A DNA stretch of 64,000 bases from Sinosporangium album (lineage in GTDB: Bacteria > Actinomycetota > Actinomycetes > Streptosporangiales > Streptosporangiaceae), in NCBI RefSeq assembly GCF_900100605.1, contig NZ_FNCN01000008.1, positions 62,001-126,000 on the forward strand, read 5' to 3'. A program made the position numbers and the translations under genes. Positions 1-7,321 of the stretch are shown piece by piece. Position 1 is the stretch's first letter; every line of letters begins with the position of its first letter. The notes under the pieces are model-generated. The model was not told the origin of the DNA. It made no database searches and was given only the letters and a program-made list of their open reading frames with translations.

Positions 1-1446
1 CTCAAGGGCCCCCGCGAGCTCGAGTACGGCGTGAGCCCGGATGGCGAGCTCCTCCCCCACCCGCTCGACCGGGTCGTCGAACAGCGCCGTCTGGCCGTTG
101 TCACCGGTCTCGGCCCGCAGCTCGCGGTGGAGGTAGCGCATCACCAGGTCGTCGAGGGGGAACGACCGCTGGCCCGGCATGGCGAGGTAGGCGGCGAGCG
201 CGGTGTCGCAGCCCAGCCCCCGCAGGTCGAGGCCGCGCGCCCACAGGGCGAGCATCGGCCCCTTGGCATCGTGGACGGCCTTCTCCTTGGTCTCGTCGGC
301 GAGCCAGGCGGCGAGGGCGGTCTCGTCGGCCTCCGTCAGCGCGCTCGGGTCGAGGTGGGCCGCCACGCCGCCGGGGCCGGCGATGGCGATCGCGTCGATG
401 GAACCGGTGCCGCTGCCGTACGAACCGCGGAAGGCGAGGCCGGCCCGCCCCTCCGGTAGGGCGCCGAGCCACGCGGCGACCTCACCGGGGCCGAGCGCGC
501 GGGCCTCGACCTCGAAGCCCTCGGACTCGGCCTCCGCCTCGGTCGCGCCGAGCACCTTGAACAGGCGCTCGCGCAGCTCCCCGCGGAACTGGAGGGAGTC
601 CAGGAGCTTGTGCACCTCGTCGCGCTCCCAGGGGCGCATGGTGAGCTCGCCCACCTCGACGTCGAGGGCGACGTCGCGCCGCAGCTCGGTGAGCCGCCGG
701 TTGAGGAGCACCTGGTCGAGGTGGTCGCGGAGCTTGTCGCCGACCTTGCCCTTGACCTGGTCGACGCGGTTGACGAGCTCCTCCAGCGAGCCGAACTCCC
801 GCACCCATTTGGCGGCGGTCTTCTCGCCGACGCCCGGGATGCTCAGCAGGTTGTCGCTCGGGTCGCCGCGCAGCGCGGCGAAGTCGGGGTATTGCCTCGG
901 AGTGAGGCCGTATTTCTCCTCGACCGCCTCCGGCGTGAACCTGGTCATGTCGCTGATGCCGCGCCGCGTCATGAGCACCGTGATGCGCTCGTCGACGAGC
1001 TGGAGGGCGTCGCGGTCGCCGGTGACGACCAGCACGTCCATGTCGCGCTCGGAGGCGCGGGTGGCCAGCGTGGCGATCAGGTCGTCGGCCTCGAAGCCGG
1101 GCAGGGACAGGTGGTTGACGCCGATGGTGTCGAGCACCTCGAAGATGAGGCTGATCTGCCCGCGGAAGTCTTCCGGGGTCTCGGCCCGGTTGGCCTTGTA
1201 TTCCGCGTATTCCTCGTGGCGGAACGTCGGCTCGGACCGGTCGAAGGCCACGACGACGTGAGTGGGCCGCTCGTCGCGCAGGACGTTGGTCAGCATCGAG
1301 GTGAATCCGTAGACGGCCTCGGTGTGCTGCCCGTCGGTCGTGACGAGCTGGGCATCCTTCAGCGCGTAGAACGCCCGGTAGGCCAGGGAGTGCCCGTCCA
1401 ACAGGAGCAGGCGCGGACGGCTGGGGGTCGTTTCGGTCTTCGGCAC
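1..1446 (-). CDS. polA: DNA polymerase I, N-terminal part (runs off window start)
   Basis: Replication and repair polymerase that removes RNA primers and fills gaps. The 482 codons present begin MPKTETTPSRPRLLLLDGHS and contain the complete 5'-3' exonuclease (FEN-like) domain: LLDGHSLAYRAFYAL, the acidic motifs FEADDLIATL and TGDRDALQL, and the helix-hairpin-helix LRGDPSDNLLSIPGVGEKTA. From about residue 320 the start of the 3'-5' exonuclease-like domain follows (GLGCDTALAAYL). The polymerase domain lies outside the window. The GTG start is chosen because a TAGGCT -10-like box sits six bases before it, the leaderless arrangement seen repeatedly here. The gene is divergent from the thioesterase gene, with 62 bp between them. 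Identity is secure; only the truncation limits it. Confidence 0.96.
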   Translation of the reverse strand, partial: MPKTETTPSRPRLLLLDGHSLAYRAFYALKDAQLVTTDGQHTEAVYGFTSMLTNVLRDERPTHVVVAFDRSEPTFRHEEYAEYKANRAETPEDFRGQISLIFEVLDTIGVNHLSLPGFEADDLIATLATRASERDMDVLVVTGDRDALQLVDERITVLMTRRGISDMTRFTPEAVEEKYGLTPRQYPDFAALRGDPSDNLLSIPGVGEKTAAKWVREFGSLEELVNRVDQVKGKVGDKLRDHLDQVLLNRRLTELRRDVALDVEVGELTMRPWERDEVHKLLDSLQFRGELRERLFKVLGATEAEAESEGFEVEARALGPGEVAAWLGALPEGRAGLAFRGSYGSGTGSIDAIAIAGPGGVAAHLDPSALTEADETALAAWLADETKEKAVHDAKGPMLALWARGLDLRGLGCDTALAAYLAMPGQRSFPLDDLVMRYLHRELRAETGDNGQTALFDDPVERVGEELAIRAHAVLELAGALE

Positions 1447-1452
1447 ACTCGA

Positions 1453-1458
1453 AGCCTA
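1453..1458 (-). promoter_or_regulatory. -10 box of leaderless polA promoter
   Basis: On the minus strand TAGGCT lies six bases before the polA GTG. This fits the TANNNT-N6/7-GTG pattern of leaderless actinobacterial transcripts. No Shine-Dalgarno at normal spacing competes with it. Confidence 0.5.
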
Positions 1459-1508
1459 GTCTCCATGTACGACGGAAAACTCATGCACGATAGACAGGAG
1501 GCGCCTCC

Positions 1509-1931
1509 TTGACGATGGCAAACCCCGACGATCTCCAGCGGCTCACCTCGGCGAACGGCGACAGCGCCGGCTCGCTCGCCTCACGCCTCGGCATCGAGAT
1601 CCTCGAACTGACCGCCGAGCGCGTGGTCGGCCGCATGCCGGTCGAGGGCAACACCCAGCCGTACGGCCTGCTGCACGGGGGCGCCTCGGTCGCACTGGCC
1701 GAGACCCTCGGCTCGGTGGGCGCGGCGCTGCACGCGGGTGGCGGGCGGATCGCCGTGGGCATCGAGATCAACGCCACCCACCACCGGTCGGCCGGCTCCG
1801 GTCATGTGACGGGTGTCGCGACTCGGGTCCACGGGGGCCGCAGCCTGGCGACATACGAGATCGAGATCACCGACGACCAGGGGCGCAGGCTGTGCACCTC
1901 CCGCCTCACCTGCATGTTGCGCGACGCGTGA
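1509..1931 (+). CDS. PaaI-type hotdog-fold thioesterase
   Basis: Small acyl-CoA thioesterase of the PaaI/MenI group, predicted to hydrolyse a CoA thioester in the cytoplasm. The 140-residue length is that of a single hotdog domain. The signature segment around residue 55 (YGLLHGGASVALAETLGS) holds the HGG turn and the acidic residue on the central helix, and a later strand (GIEINATHHRS) is typical of the family. AGGAGG at 1496-1501 is seven bases from the TTG at 1509, so TTG is preferred over the ATG two codons later. The gene is single, divergent from polA, and followed by a decayed region. Substrate cannot be read from the sequence; a menaquinone or phenylacetate pathway role is possible. 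Confidence 0.85.
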   Translation: MTMANPDDLQRLTSANGDSAGSLASRLGIEILELTAERVVGRMPVEGNTQPYGLLHGGASVALAETLGSVGAALHAGGGRIAVGIEINATHHRSAGSGHVTGVATRVHGGRSLATYEIEITDDQGRRLCTSRLTCMLRDA

Positions 1932-2189
1932 ACGCGGGCGCCTGACGGACGCGTTCCCTCGGGCATCAGGGTTCTCGAATTCGTCTCGTGTCTTCCTTTG
2001 CGCAAGCGCCCCTCTGGTCGCTAGCGTGGTGTGCGCATCGAAGCCCGGCGGGCTGGCTGAGTAGACAACGTGCAGGGCCGGGGAAGCCCTACACGGCACC
2101 AAAGGCCAACCCCCCGGGCTCGTTGCCGTACGCGCGGCACCCTTTCACCGGGGGCGGTGCCATGGTCCTTGAGGCGGCGCCCTCCACTC
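1932..2189. other. intergenic, no gene recognised
   Basis: About 260 bp between the thioesterase stop and the aztD remnant. It contains an inverted repeat GGCACC/GGTGCC (2138-2163) that could have terminated aztD transcription on the minus strand. The rest shows no ORF with convincing codon bias and no riboswitch class I recognise. Confidence 0.5.
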
Positions 2190-2493
2190 TCAGTGGGTCG
2201 CGGGCAGCACTCCGGAGAGTTCGTTCGGCACGCCGGGCAGGGTCGCCGAGGTCAGCTTCCGCCGGGTGGCGATGTCCACCGCGTGCAGTTCCTTCTTCGC
2301 CGGGTCGGTCACGTAGGCCGTGCCGCCGCGCACGAAGATCGCCGGGCGGGGCTGCTGCCACTCCATCGGCTCCTTCCACTCGTCCATGACCTCGACGGTG
2401 TCCGCGACCTTCGCCTTGTCGACGTCGATCACGTGCATCCGGCCGTCGGGGCCGAGCACGAGGGCTTCGCCTTGGGGGCCGCGGGCGAGGGAC
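2190..2493 (-). pseudogene. aztD: 3' remnant of aztD (zinc metallochaperone)
   Basis: The last ~100 codons of an AztD-like periplasmic zinc chaperone (beta-propeller) remain in frame to a normal stop. Recognisable pieces are GEALVLGPDGRMHVID, WKEPMEWQQPRPAIFV and AYVTDPAKKELHAVDI, ending PNELSGVLPATH. Reading upstream, similarity stops abruptly near 2493, where the opposite strand starts to encode the end of an ABC ATPase. AztD proteins are normally about 400 residues, so most of the gene is gone. There is no start codon or ribosome binding site at the truncated edge. The azt identification rests on recalled family sequence. Confidence 0.7.
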
Positions 2494-2658
2494 GCCGCCC
2501 AGGGCACCACTGTGGTCCAGGCCACCCACGACCTCGCCGCCGCGCGGGAGGCGGACCATTGCCTGCTCCTGAAGGACGGACGACTCGCCTTGGAGGGCCC
2601 GCCGAGCGCGGTGCTCACCGAGCGGATCCTGGCCAAGGTCTGGGGACTCGCCGATTGA
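2494..2658 (+). pseudogene. aztA: 3' remnant of aztA-like metal ABC transporter ATPase
   Basis: The final ~54 codons of an ABC ATP-binding subunit: the H-loop region TTVVQATHDLAAAREADH, then LLLKDGRLALEGPPSAVLT and a normal stop. Walker A, signature and Walker B are all missing, so it cannot work. It abuts the aztD remnant head to head: both pieces are truncated at their 5' sides at about 2494. AztA and AztD are components of one zinc importer, so the scar is probably what is left of a lost aztABCD locus. Loss by deletion plus inversion is inferred. Confidence 0.68.
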
Positions 2659-2915
2659 CGGGCACCCGCCGTACGGACCGACCGGTATGACAGTGACCTG
2701 CGGTAAAGGAGTCGGACTCGCGTTCTTGCCGGCGCCTTGACCGGCCCGGCCTTTTTCCTCACGCCCACGACACACCCTGGTCACCGTTCTGTGACAAACA
2801 GTCCAGAACCGGGCGCTGCGGTTTAAGCTCCCGCCCAAGCATTGCCAATTTGCAGTACCTGCGTGTGGAGACGAGGGGGGATAACCCCCTCCACGGCGTT
2901 TATGAGGGAGCACCA
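2659..2915. other. intergenic upstream of liv operon
   Basis: 257 bp between the aztA remnant and livH. It must carry the liv promoter, but no clear -35/-10 pair stands out. The only notable element is the G/C-tract hairpin at 2873-2891. Confidence 0.5.
2873..2891 (+). promoter_or_regulatory. inverted repeat in livH leader
   Basis: GAGGGGG and CCCCCTC flank the loop GATAA, 24 bases before the livH start codon. A seven-pair GC stem this close to the ribosome binding site could modulate translation or bind a regulator; it has no U tract, so it is not a standard terminator. Function is inferred only from position. Confidence 0.4.
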
Positions 2916-4223
2916 TTGCGCAGAGCCGTGATCGCCTTCACGGCCTTCCTGGGTGGACTGATCTTCCTGCTCGCATCCGGCCCGGCTACAGCGTGGGCCG
3001 ACGGCGAAAGCGTGAAGGGGACACTCAAAAGCCAAGGCCAGCCGGTAACCGGTGTCAAGATCAGCGTCACTGACGAGGGCGGCAAACCTGTAGGAGACGC
3101 TACCAGCAACGCCCAAGGCACATGGGAGGTCCCCGTACCATCGGCAGGTGCTTACAAAATCACCATCGATCAATCAACACTTCCTGCCGGTGTATCCCTG
3201 AGGTTCAAGGATCGCTCCACCCTCACCGTTCAGGTTTTTGAGGGAAATGCACGCAATGTGCTATTTGCTCTTGATGCGGCGACCAATCAATCCGGCGAGA
3301 AAACCCCTGACGGCACCGCGGCCGACGACGAGAGCGACGCCTATTGGGGCAGGGTGGCCCAGCTCGCCTTCGAAGGGCTCAGCCTCGGCCTGATCATCGC
3401 GCTGGGCGCGGTGGGCCTGTCGCTCATCTTCGGCACCACGGGCCTGACGAACTTCGCGCACGGTGAACTCCTCGCCATCGGCGCTTTCATCGCGTTCTTC
3501 CTCAACACCACCCTGGGCCTGCACCTCCTCATCGCCGCACCGCTCGCCGTACTGATCGCGGCGGCGTTCGGCTACGGGCAGGACTGGCTCTTCTGGGGGC
3601 AGCTGCGCAAGCGCAAGACCGGGCTGGTCTCCATGATGATCATCTCGATCGGCGTCGCGCTCTTCCTGCGCTATCTGCTGCTCTTCCTGTTCGGCGGGAG
3701 CAGTCAGAGCTACGCGCAGTACACCGCGCAGGAAGGCATCCAGATCGGCCCGATCTCGGCCACACCCAAGAGCCTGGTCATCATCGCCATCGACGTGGTG
3801 GTCCTGGTCGCGGTGGGCCTGGCCCTCGTCTACACCCGCATCGGCAAGGCCACCCGCGCCGTCGCCGACAACCCGGCGCTCGCCGCCTCCTCCGGCATCA
3901 ACGTCGACCGGGTCATCCGCATCGTCTGGGCAGGCGGTACGGCCATCGCCGCGCTCGCCGGCATCCTCCTCGGCCTGTCGCAGACGGTCAACTACCAAAT
4001 GGGACTCCAGGTCCTGCTCCTCATGTTCGCCGGAGTCACGCTCGGCGGGCTCGGCACCGCGTTCGGCGCACTGGTCGGGTCCCTGGTGGTGGGGGTCTTC
4101 ATCCAGGTCTCGACGCTGTGGATCCCACCGGAGACCAAGAACGTCGGCGCGTTGGCGGTGCTCATCATCGTGCTGCTGTTCCGGCCGCAGGGCATCCTCG
4201 GCCGCCGCGAGCGGATCGGCTAA
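2916..4223 (+). CDS. livH: branched-chain amino acid ABC transporter permease LivH with extracytoplasmic N-terminal domain
   Basis: Inner-membrane permease of a Liv-type importer. Residues 1-27 look like a signal/anchor segment (RRAVIAFTAFLGGLIFLLAS). Residues about 28-110 form a soluble carboxypeptidase-regulatory/CnaB-like beta domain (VKGTLKSQGQPVTGVKISVT). From about residue 125 the LivH permease proper follows, with GTTGLTNFAHGELLAIGAF and the C-terminal FRPQGILGRRERIG. At 435 aa it is about 140 residues longer than classical LivH because of this extension. TTG at 2916 is chosen: GAGGGAG lies five bases before it and it places the hydrophobic segment at the N terminus. First gene of livHMGF; the spacing to livM is 12 bp. 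Confidence 0.92.
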   Translation: MRRAVIAFTAFLGGLIFLLASGPATAWADGESVKGTLKSQGQPVTGVKISVTDEGGKPVGDATSNAQGTWEVPVPSAGAYKITIDQSTLPAGVSLRFKDRSTLTVQVFEGNARNVLFALDAATNQSGEKTPDGTAADDESDAYWGRVAQLAFEGLSLGLIIALGAVGLSLIFGTTGLTNFAHGELLAIGAFIAFFLNTTLGLHLLIAAPLAVLIAAAFGYGQDWLFWGQLRKRKTGLVSMMIISIGVALFLRYLLLFLFGGSSQSYAQYTAQEGIQIGPISATPKSLVIIAIDVVVLVAVGLALVYTRIGKATRAVADNPALAASSGINVDRVIRIVWAGGTAIAALAGILLGLSQTVNYQMGLQVLLLMFAGVTLGGLGTAFGALVGSLVVGVFIQVSTLWIPPETKNVGALAVLIIVLLFRPQGILGRRERIG

Positions 4224-4235
4224 GGGGAGGCGGAC

Positions 4236-5228
4236 ATGGACTGGTTTCTCATCTTCAGCCGGGCCTTCGAAGCCGGCATCGGCTCCGAGGCCATCATCTA
4301 CTGCCTCGCCGCGATCGGCCTCAACGTGCAGTTCGGCTACACCGGCCTGCTCAACTTCGGCCAGGCCGCCTTCCTCGCCGTCGGCGCCTACTCGATCGCC
4401 ACGACGGTGGCCACCTTCGGCCTGCCGTTCTTCCTCGGCGTCGGGATCGGCCTGGTGCTCTCGGTGCTGCTGGCGCTGCTGCTCGGCATCCCCACCCTGC
4501 GCCTGCGGGCCGACTACCTCGCGATCGTGACGATCGCGGCGGCCGAGATCGTGCGCATCATCGTGCGCTCGGTCGCGCTGAAGGACACCTTCGGCGGCAC
4601 CGACGGCCTCCAGGAGTTCGCCCACTCCTTCTACGCGCTCAACGTGTTCCCCGCGGGGCAGTACAGCATCCTCGGCGGTTTCATCGGCTTCGACCACCGG
4701 GGCATGTGGGTGCTCCTGGTCGGCTGGGTGCTCGTGGCCCTGGTGTCGGTGATCCTCCTGTTCGCGATGAAAAGCCCCTGGGGACGGGTGCTCAAGGCCA
4801 TCCGCGAGGACGAGGACGCCGTACGTGCCCTCGGCAAGAACGTCTTTTCGTACAAGATGCAGGCGCTCGTCATCGGCGGCGTGATCGGCGCGGTCGCCGG
4901 ATTCATCTTCGCGCTCAGCCGCTCCTCCGCGCAGCCCGACCTCTACAGCACCGAGTTGACCTTCTTCGCCTACACCGTGCTGATCCTCGGCGGCGCCGCC
5001 CGCATCCTCGGCCCCATCGTGGGAGCGGCCCTCTTCTGGTTCCTCATGATCTTCGTGAAGACGGGCCTGGAGGAGGCGATCAACAAGCAGGTGATCACCT
5101 TCCTCAACGTCAACCAGGTCGGAGCGATCCAGTACATGATCATCGGCCTCGGGCTGATCCTCCTGCTCATCTTCCGCCCGCAGGGCATCTTCGGCGACAA
5201 GAGAGAGATCGCGCTCGATGCACGCTGA
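4236..5228 (+). CDS. livM: branched-chain amino acid ABC transporter permease LivM
   Basis: Second permease of the Liv importer, 330 aa, multi-spanning. The family segment NVQFGYTGLLNFGQAAFLAV lies near residue 30, RLRADYLAIVTIAAAEIVRI near residue 90, and the conserved cytoplasmic coupling region KSPWGRVLKAIREDEDAVRA near residue 185. It ends FRPQGIFGDKREIALDAR. GGGGAGG (4223-4229) precedes the ATG by six bases. The 3' end overlaps livG by 11 bases, so the two are translationally coupled. It pairs with LivH to form the channel; the substrate group (Leu/Ile/Val or related amino acids) is inferred from family. Confidence 0.95.
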   Translation: MDWFLIFSRAFEAGIGSEAIIYCLAAIGLNVQFGYTGLLNFGQAAFLAVGAYSIATTVATFGLPFFLGVGIGLVLSVLLALLLGIPTLRLRADYLAIVTIAAAEIVRIIVRSVALKDTFGGTDGLQEFAHSFYALNVFPAGQYSILGGFIGFDHRGMWVLLVGWVLVALVSVILLFAMKSPWGRVLKAIREDEDAVRALGKNVFSYKMQALVIGGVIGAVAGFIFALSRSSAQPDLYSTELTFFAYTVLILGGAARILGPIVGAALFWFLMIFVKTGLEEAINKQVITFLNVNQVGAIQYMIIGLGLILLLIFRPQGIFGDKREIALDAR

Positions 5229-6192
5229 CACCGGTTTCCAGAGCCGCAAGGCCGCCGCGCTCGCCGCGTTCGAGGGCCTCGCCTCCGAACCCGGGGTACC
5301 CAAGCCGGACCCCATCCTCGTCGTGGACAACGTCGTGCGCCGCTTCGGCGGCCTCACCGCCGTCGACGTCGCGCACTTGGAAGTGCAGCGCGGCTCGATC
5401 ACCGCGCTGATCGGCCCGAACGGCGCCGGCAAGACGACGTTCTTCAACCAGCTCACCGGGTTCGACACCGCCGACGCCGGCGAATGGACCTTCAACGGCA
5501 GGAAGATGAGCGGAGTCCCCGCCTACAAGGTCGCACGCCAGGGCATGGTGCGCACCTTCCAGCTCACCAAGGCGCTCTCCAAGCTGACGGTCGTCGAGAA
5601 CATGCGGCTCGGAGCCCAGAGGCAGCGCGGTGAGAACTTCTTCGCCGGTCTCATCCCCCAACTGTGGCGGGGCCAGGAGAGCCTCATCACCTCGGAGGCG
5701 GAGGAACTGCTCACCCGCTTCAAGCTCATCGCCAAACGCGATGACTTCGCCGGAAGCCTCTCCGGCGGGCAGCGCAAACTCCTGGAAATGGCACGGGCCC
5801 TCATGGGCAACCCCGAACTGGTCATGCTCGACGAGCCCATGGCGGGCGTCAACCCGGCGCTCACCCAATCACTCCTCGGCCATGTGAAGAACCTCCGTGA
5901 GGAGGGCATGACCGTGCTCTTCGTCGAGCACGACATGGACATGGTCCGCGACATCAGCGACTGGGTCATCGTCATGGCGCAGGGCGCCGTCATCGCCGAA
6001 GGACCGCCGCACACCATCATGTCCGACCCCCGCGTCATCGACGCCTACCTGGGCGCGCACCACGACGCCCCCCTGTCCGCCGAAGAGGCCGAACAGCAGC
6101 TCCACGAGGCCGAGGCCGAACTCACGGCCGAGGCCGACCAGACCGGCATGGACGGCAACAGCAGGAAGGAGTCCGGCGATGAGCGCGGCTGA
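5218..6192 (+). CDS. livG: branched-chain amino acid ABC transporter ATPase LivG
   Basis: ATP-binding subunit of the Liv importer, 324 aa. Walker A is GPNGAGKTTFFNQLTGF, followed by a Q-loop (RTFQLTKAL), the signature LSGGQRKLLEMARALM, Walker B LVMLDEPMAGVNP and H-loop FVEHDMDMV. About 37 residues precede the first strand, and an acidic Glu/Ala-rich tail of ~50 residues follows the fold (SAEEAEQQLHEAEAEL); both are longer than in classical LivG. The start overlaps livM by 11 bases and the end overlaps livF by 14. It works as a heterodimer with LivF. Confidence 0.95.
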   Translation: MHADTGFQSRKAAALAAFEGLASEPGVPKPDPILVVDNVVRRFGGLTAVDVAHLEVQRGSITALIGPNGAGKTTFFNQLTGFDTADAGEWTFNGRKMSGVPAYKVARQGMVRTFQLTKALSKLTVVENMRLGAQRQRGENFFAGLIPQLWRGQESLITSEAEELLTRFKLIAKRDDFAGSLSGGQRKLLEMARALMGNPELVMLDEPMAGVNPALTQSLLGHVKNLREEGMTVLFVEHDMDMVRDISDWVIVMAQGAVIAEGPPHTIMSDPRVIDAYLGAHHDAPLSAEEAEQQLHEAEAELTAEADQTGMDGNSRKESGDERG

Positions 6193-7054
6193 CGACACCC
6201 CGAAGGCGAACTCCGGCGGCCCGGCTCCCGCCGTACCGGCCGGCTCGGTCGCGGCGACGGCCGCCGACGACCTCACCCGCGCCGACCAGGCCGGCGCCCC
6301 CGCCGACCGCACCGCCCACCTCGCCGGCGCGAAGGACGCGGTGCTGCGCTGCGACGACCTCATCGCCGGTTATCTGCCGGGGGTGAACATCCTCAACGGC
6401 ACCGACCTCTACGTCAAAGAAGGCGAACTGATCGGCATCATCGGCCCGAACGGCGCCGGCAAATCCACCCTGCTCAAATCCATGTTCGGCCTGGTGAACA
6501 TCCGCAGCGGTACGGTGACCCTCAAGGGCAAGGACATCACCAACCTCAAGGCGCACGCCCTCGTCGCCCGCGGAGTCGGCTATGTGCCGCAGACCAACAA
6601 CGTCTTCCCCAGCCTCAGCGTCGAGGAGAACCTGGAGATGGGCGCCTACCATTCACCCAAGAAATTCAAAGAACGGTTTGAATTCGTCTGCGATATCTTC
6701 CCCGCCCTCAAGGAGCGACGCCGGCAGCGCGCCGGATCGCTCTCCGGCGGTGAACGCCAGATGGTCGCCATGGGCCGTGCGCTCATGACCGAGCCGTCCG
6801 TACTCCTCCTCGACGAACCCTCCGCCGGCCTGTCCCCCAAATTGCAGGACCTGGTCTTCATCCAGGCCCAGCAGATCAACCGGGCCGGCGTCACCATCGT
6901 CATGGTCGAGCAGAACGCCCGGCGGTGCCTCCAGATCTGCCACCGGGGCTACGTGCTCGACCAGGGCCGCAACGCCTACACCGCCACCGGCCGCGAACTC
7001 ATGAACGACCCCAAGGTCATCGAGCTCTACCTCGGCACCCTCGCCCGCACCTGA
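6179..7054 (+). CDS. livF: branched-chain amino acid ABC transporter ATPase LivF
   Basis: Second ATPase of the Liv importer, 291 aa. The first ~55 residues are an Ala/Pro/Thr-rich extension without predicted fold; the ATPase core begins at VLRCDDLIAGYLPGVNILNG. Walker A GPNGAGKSTLLKSMFGL, signature LSGGERQMVAMGRALM, Walker B VLLLDEPSAGLSP and VEQNARRCLQI follow, with the usual LivF ending. AAGGAG lies upstream inside livG. It is the last gene of the livHMGF transcript and is followed by a strong terminator. The N-terminal extension is atypical; an internal start would remove it, but no better ribosome site is evident. Confidence 0.94.
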   Translation: MSAADDTPKANSGGPAPAVPAGSVAATAADDLTRADQAGAPADRTAHLAGAKDAVLRCDDLIAGYLPGVNILNGTDLYVKEGELIGIIGPNGAGKSTLLKSMFGLVNIRSGTVTLKGKDITNLKAHALVARGVGYVPQTNNVFPSLSVEENLEMGAYHSPKKFKERFEFVCDIFPALKERRRQRAGSLSGGERQMVAMGRALMTEPSVLLLDEPSAGLSPKLQDLVFIQAQQINRAGVTIVMVEQNARRCLQICHRGYVLDQGRNAYTATGRELMNDPKVIELYLGTLART

Positions 7055-7077
7055 CAGCACCCCTCCGCGCACGCCAC

Positions 7078-7107
7078 GGGCCCCGGCCGTTTTCCACGCC
7101 GGGGCCC
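7078..7107 (+). terminator. terminator of livHMGF
   Basis: Ten-base-pair stem GGGCCCCGGC / GCCGGGGCCC with a ten-base loop, 24 bases after the livF stop. No long U tract follows, as is common in high-GC actinobacteria. Confidence 0.75.
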
Positions 7108-7261
7108 TTCCGCGGTCAAGACTGATATGCGCCTCGTGGACACCCGCCCATTGAACGCGTGCGAGGAATGTTGGAAACCCTCGTCGGTGAACGAGCCGAA
7201 GAAATCCCTCACCATCTCCGCCACGCCTATCAGCATTGACGGACACGCAGGGCACGCGCGG

Positions 7262-7299
7262 GAGGGCCCGGCCGTAGGGGGGAGTACGGCCGGGCCCTC
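7262..7299 (-). terminator. terminator of the liv binding-protein gene
   Basis: Perfect 15-bp stem GAGGGCCCGGCCGTA / TACGGCCGGGCCCTC with an eight-base loop, 23 bases beyond the stop of the minus-strand binding-protein gene. Together with the stem at 7078 it insulates the two convergent units. Confidence 0.8.
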
Positions 7300-7321
7300 T
7301 CGCCTGAGGAGAGGTCCTGGG

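Noticed and set aside
2041-2110. Possible riboswitch after the thioesterase gene
   Set aside because: Some paired segments are present, but they match no riboswitch class known to me and the downstream gene is only a remnant.
7110-7255. Lower-GC stretch with short ORFs on both strands between livF and livK
   Set aside because: I could not match either translation to a transposase or other family; it lies between two terminators and is left as unexplained spacer.
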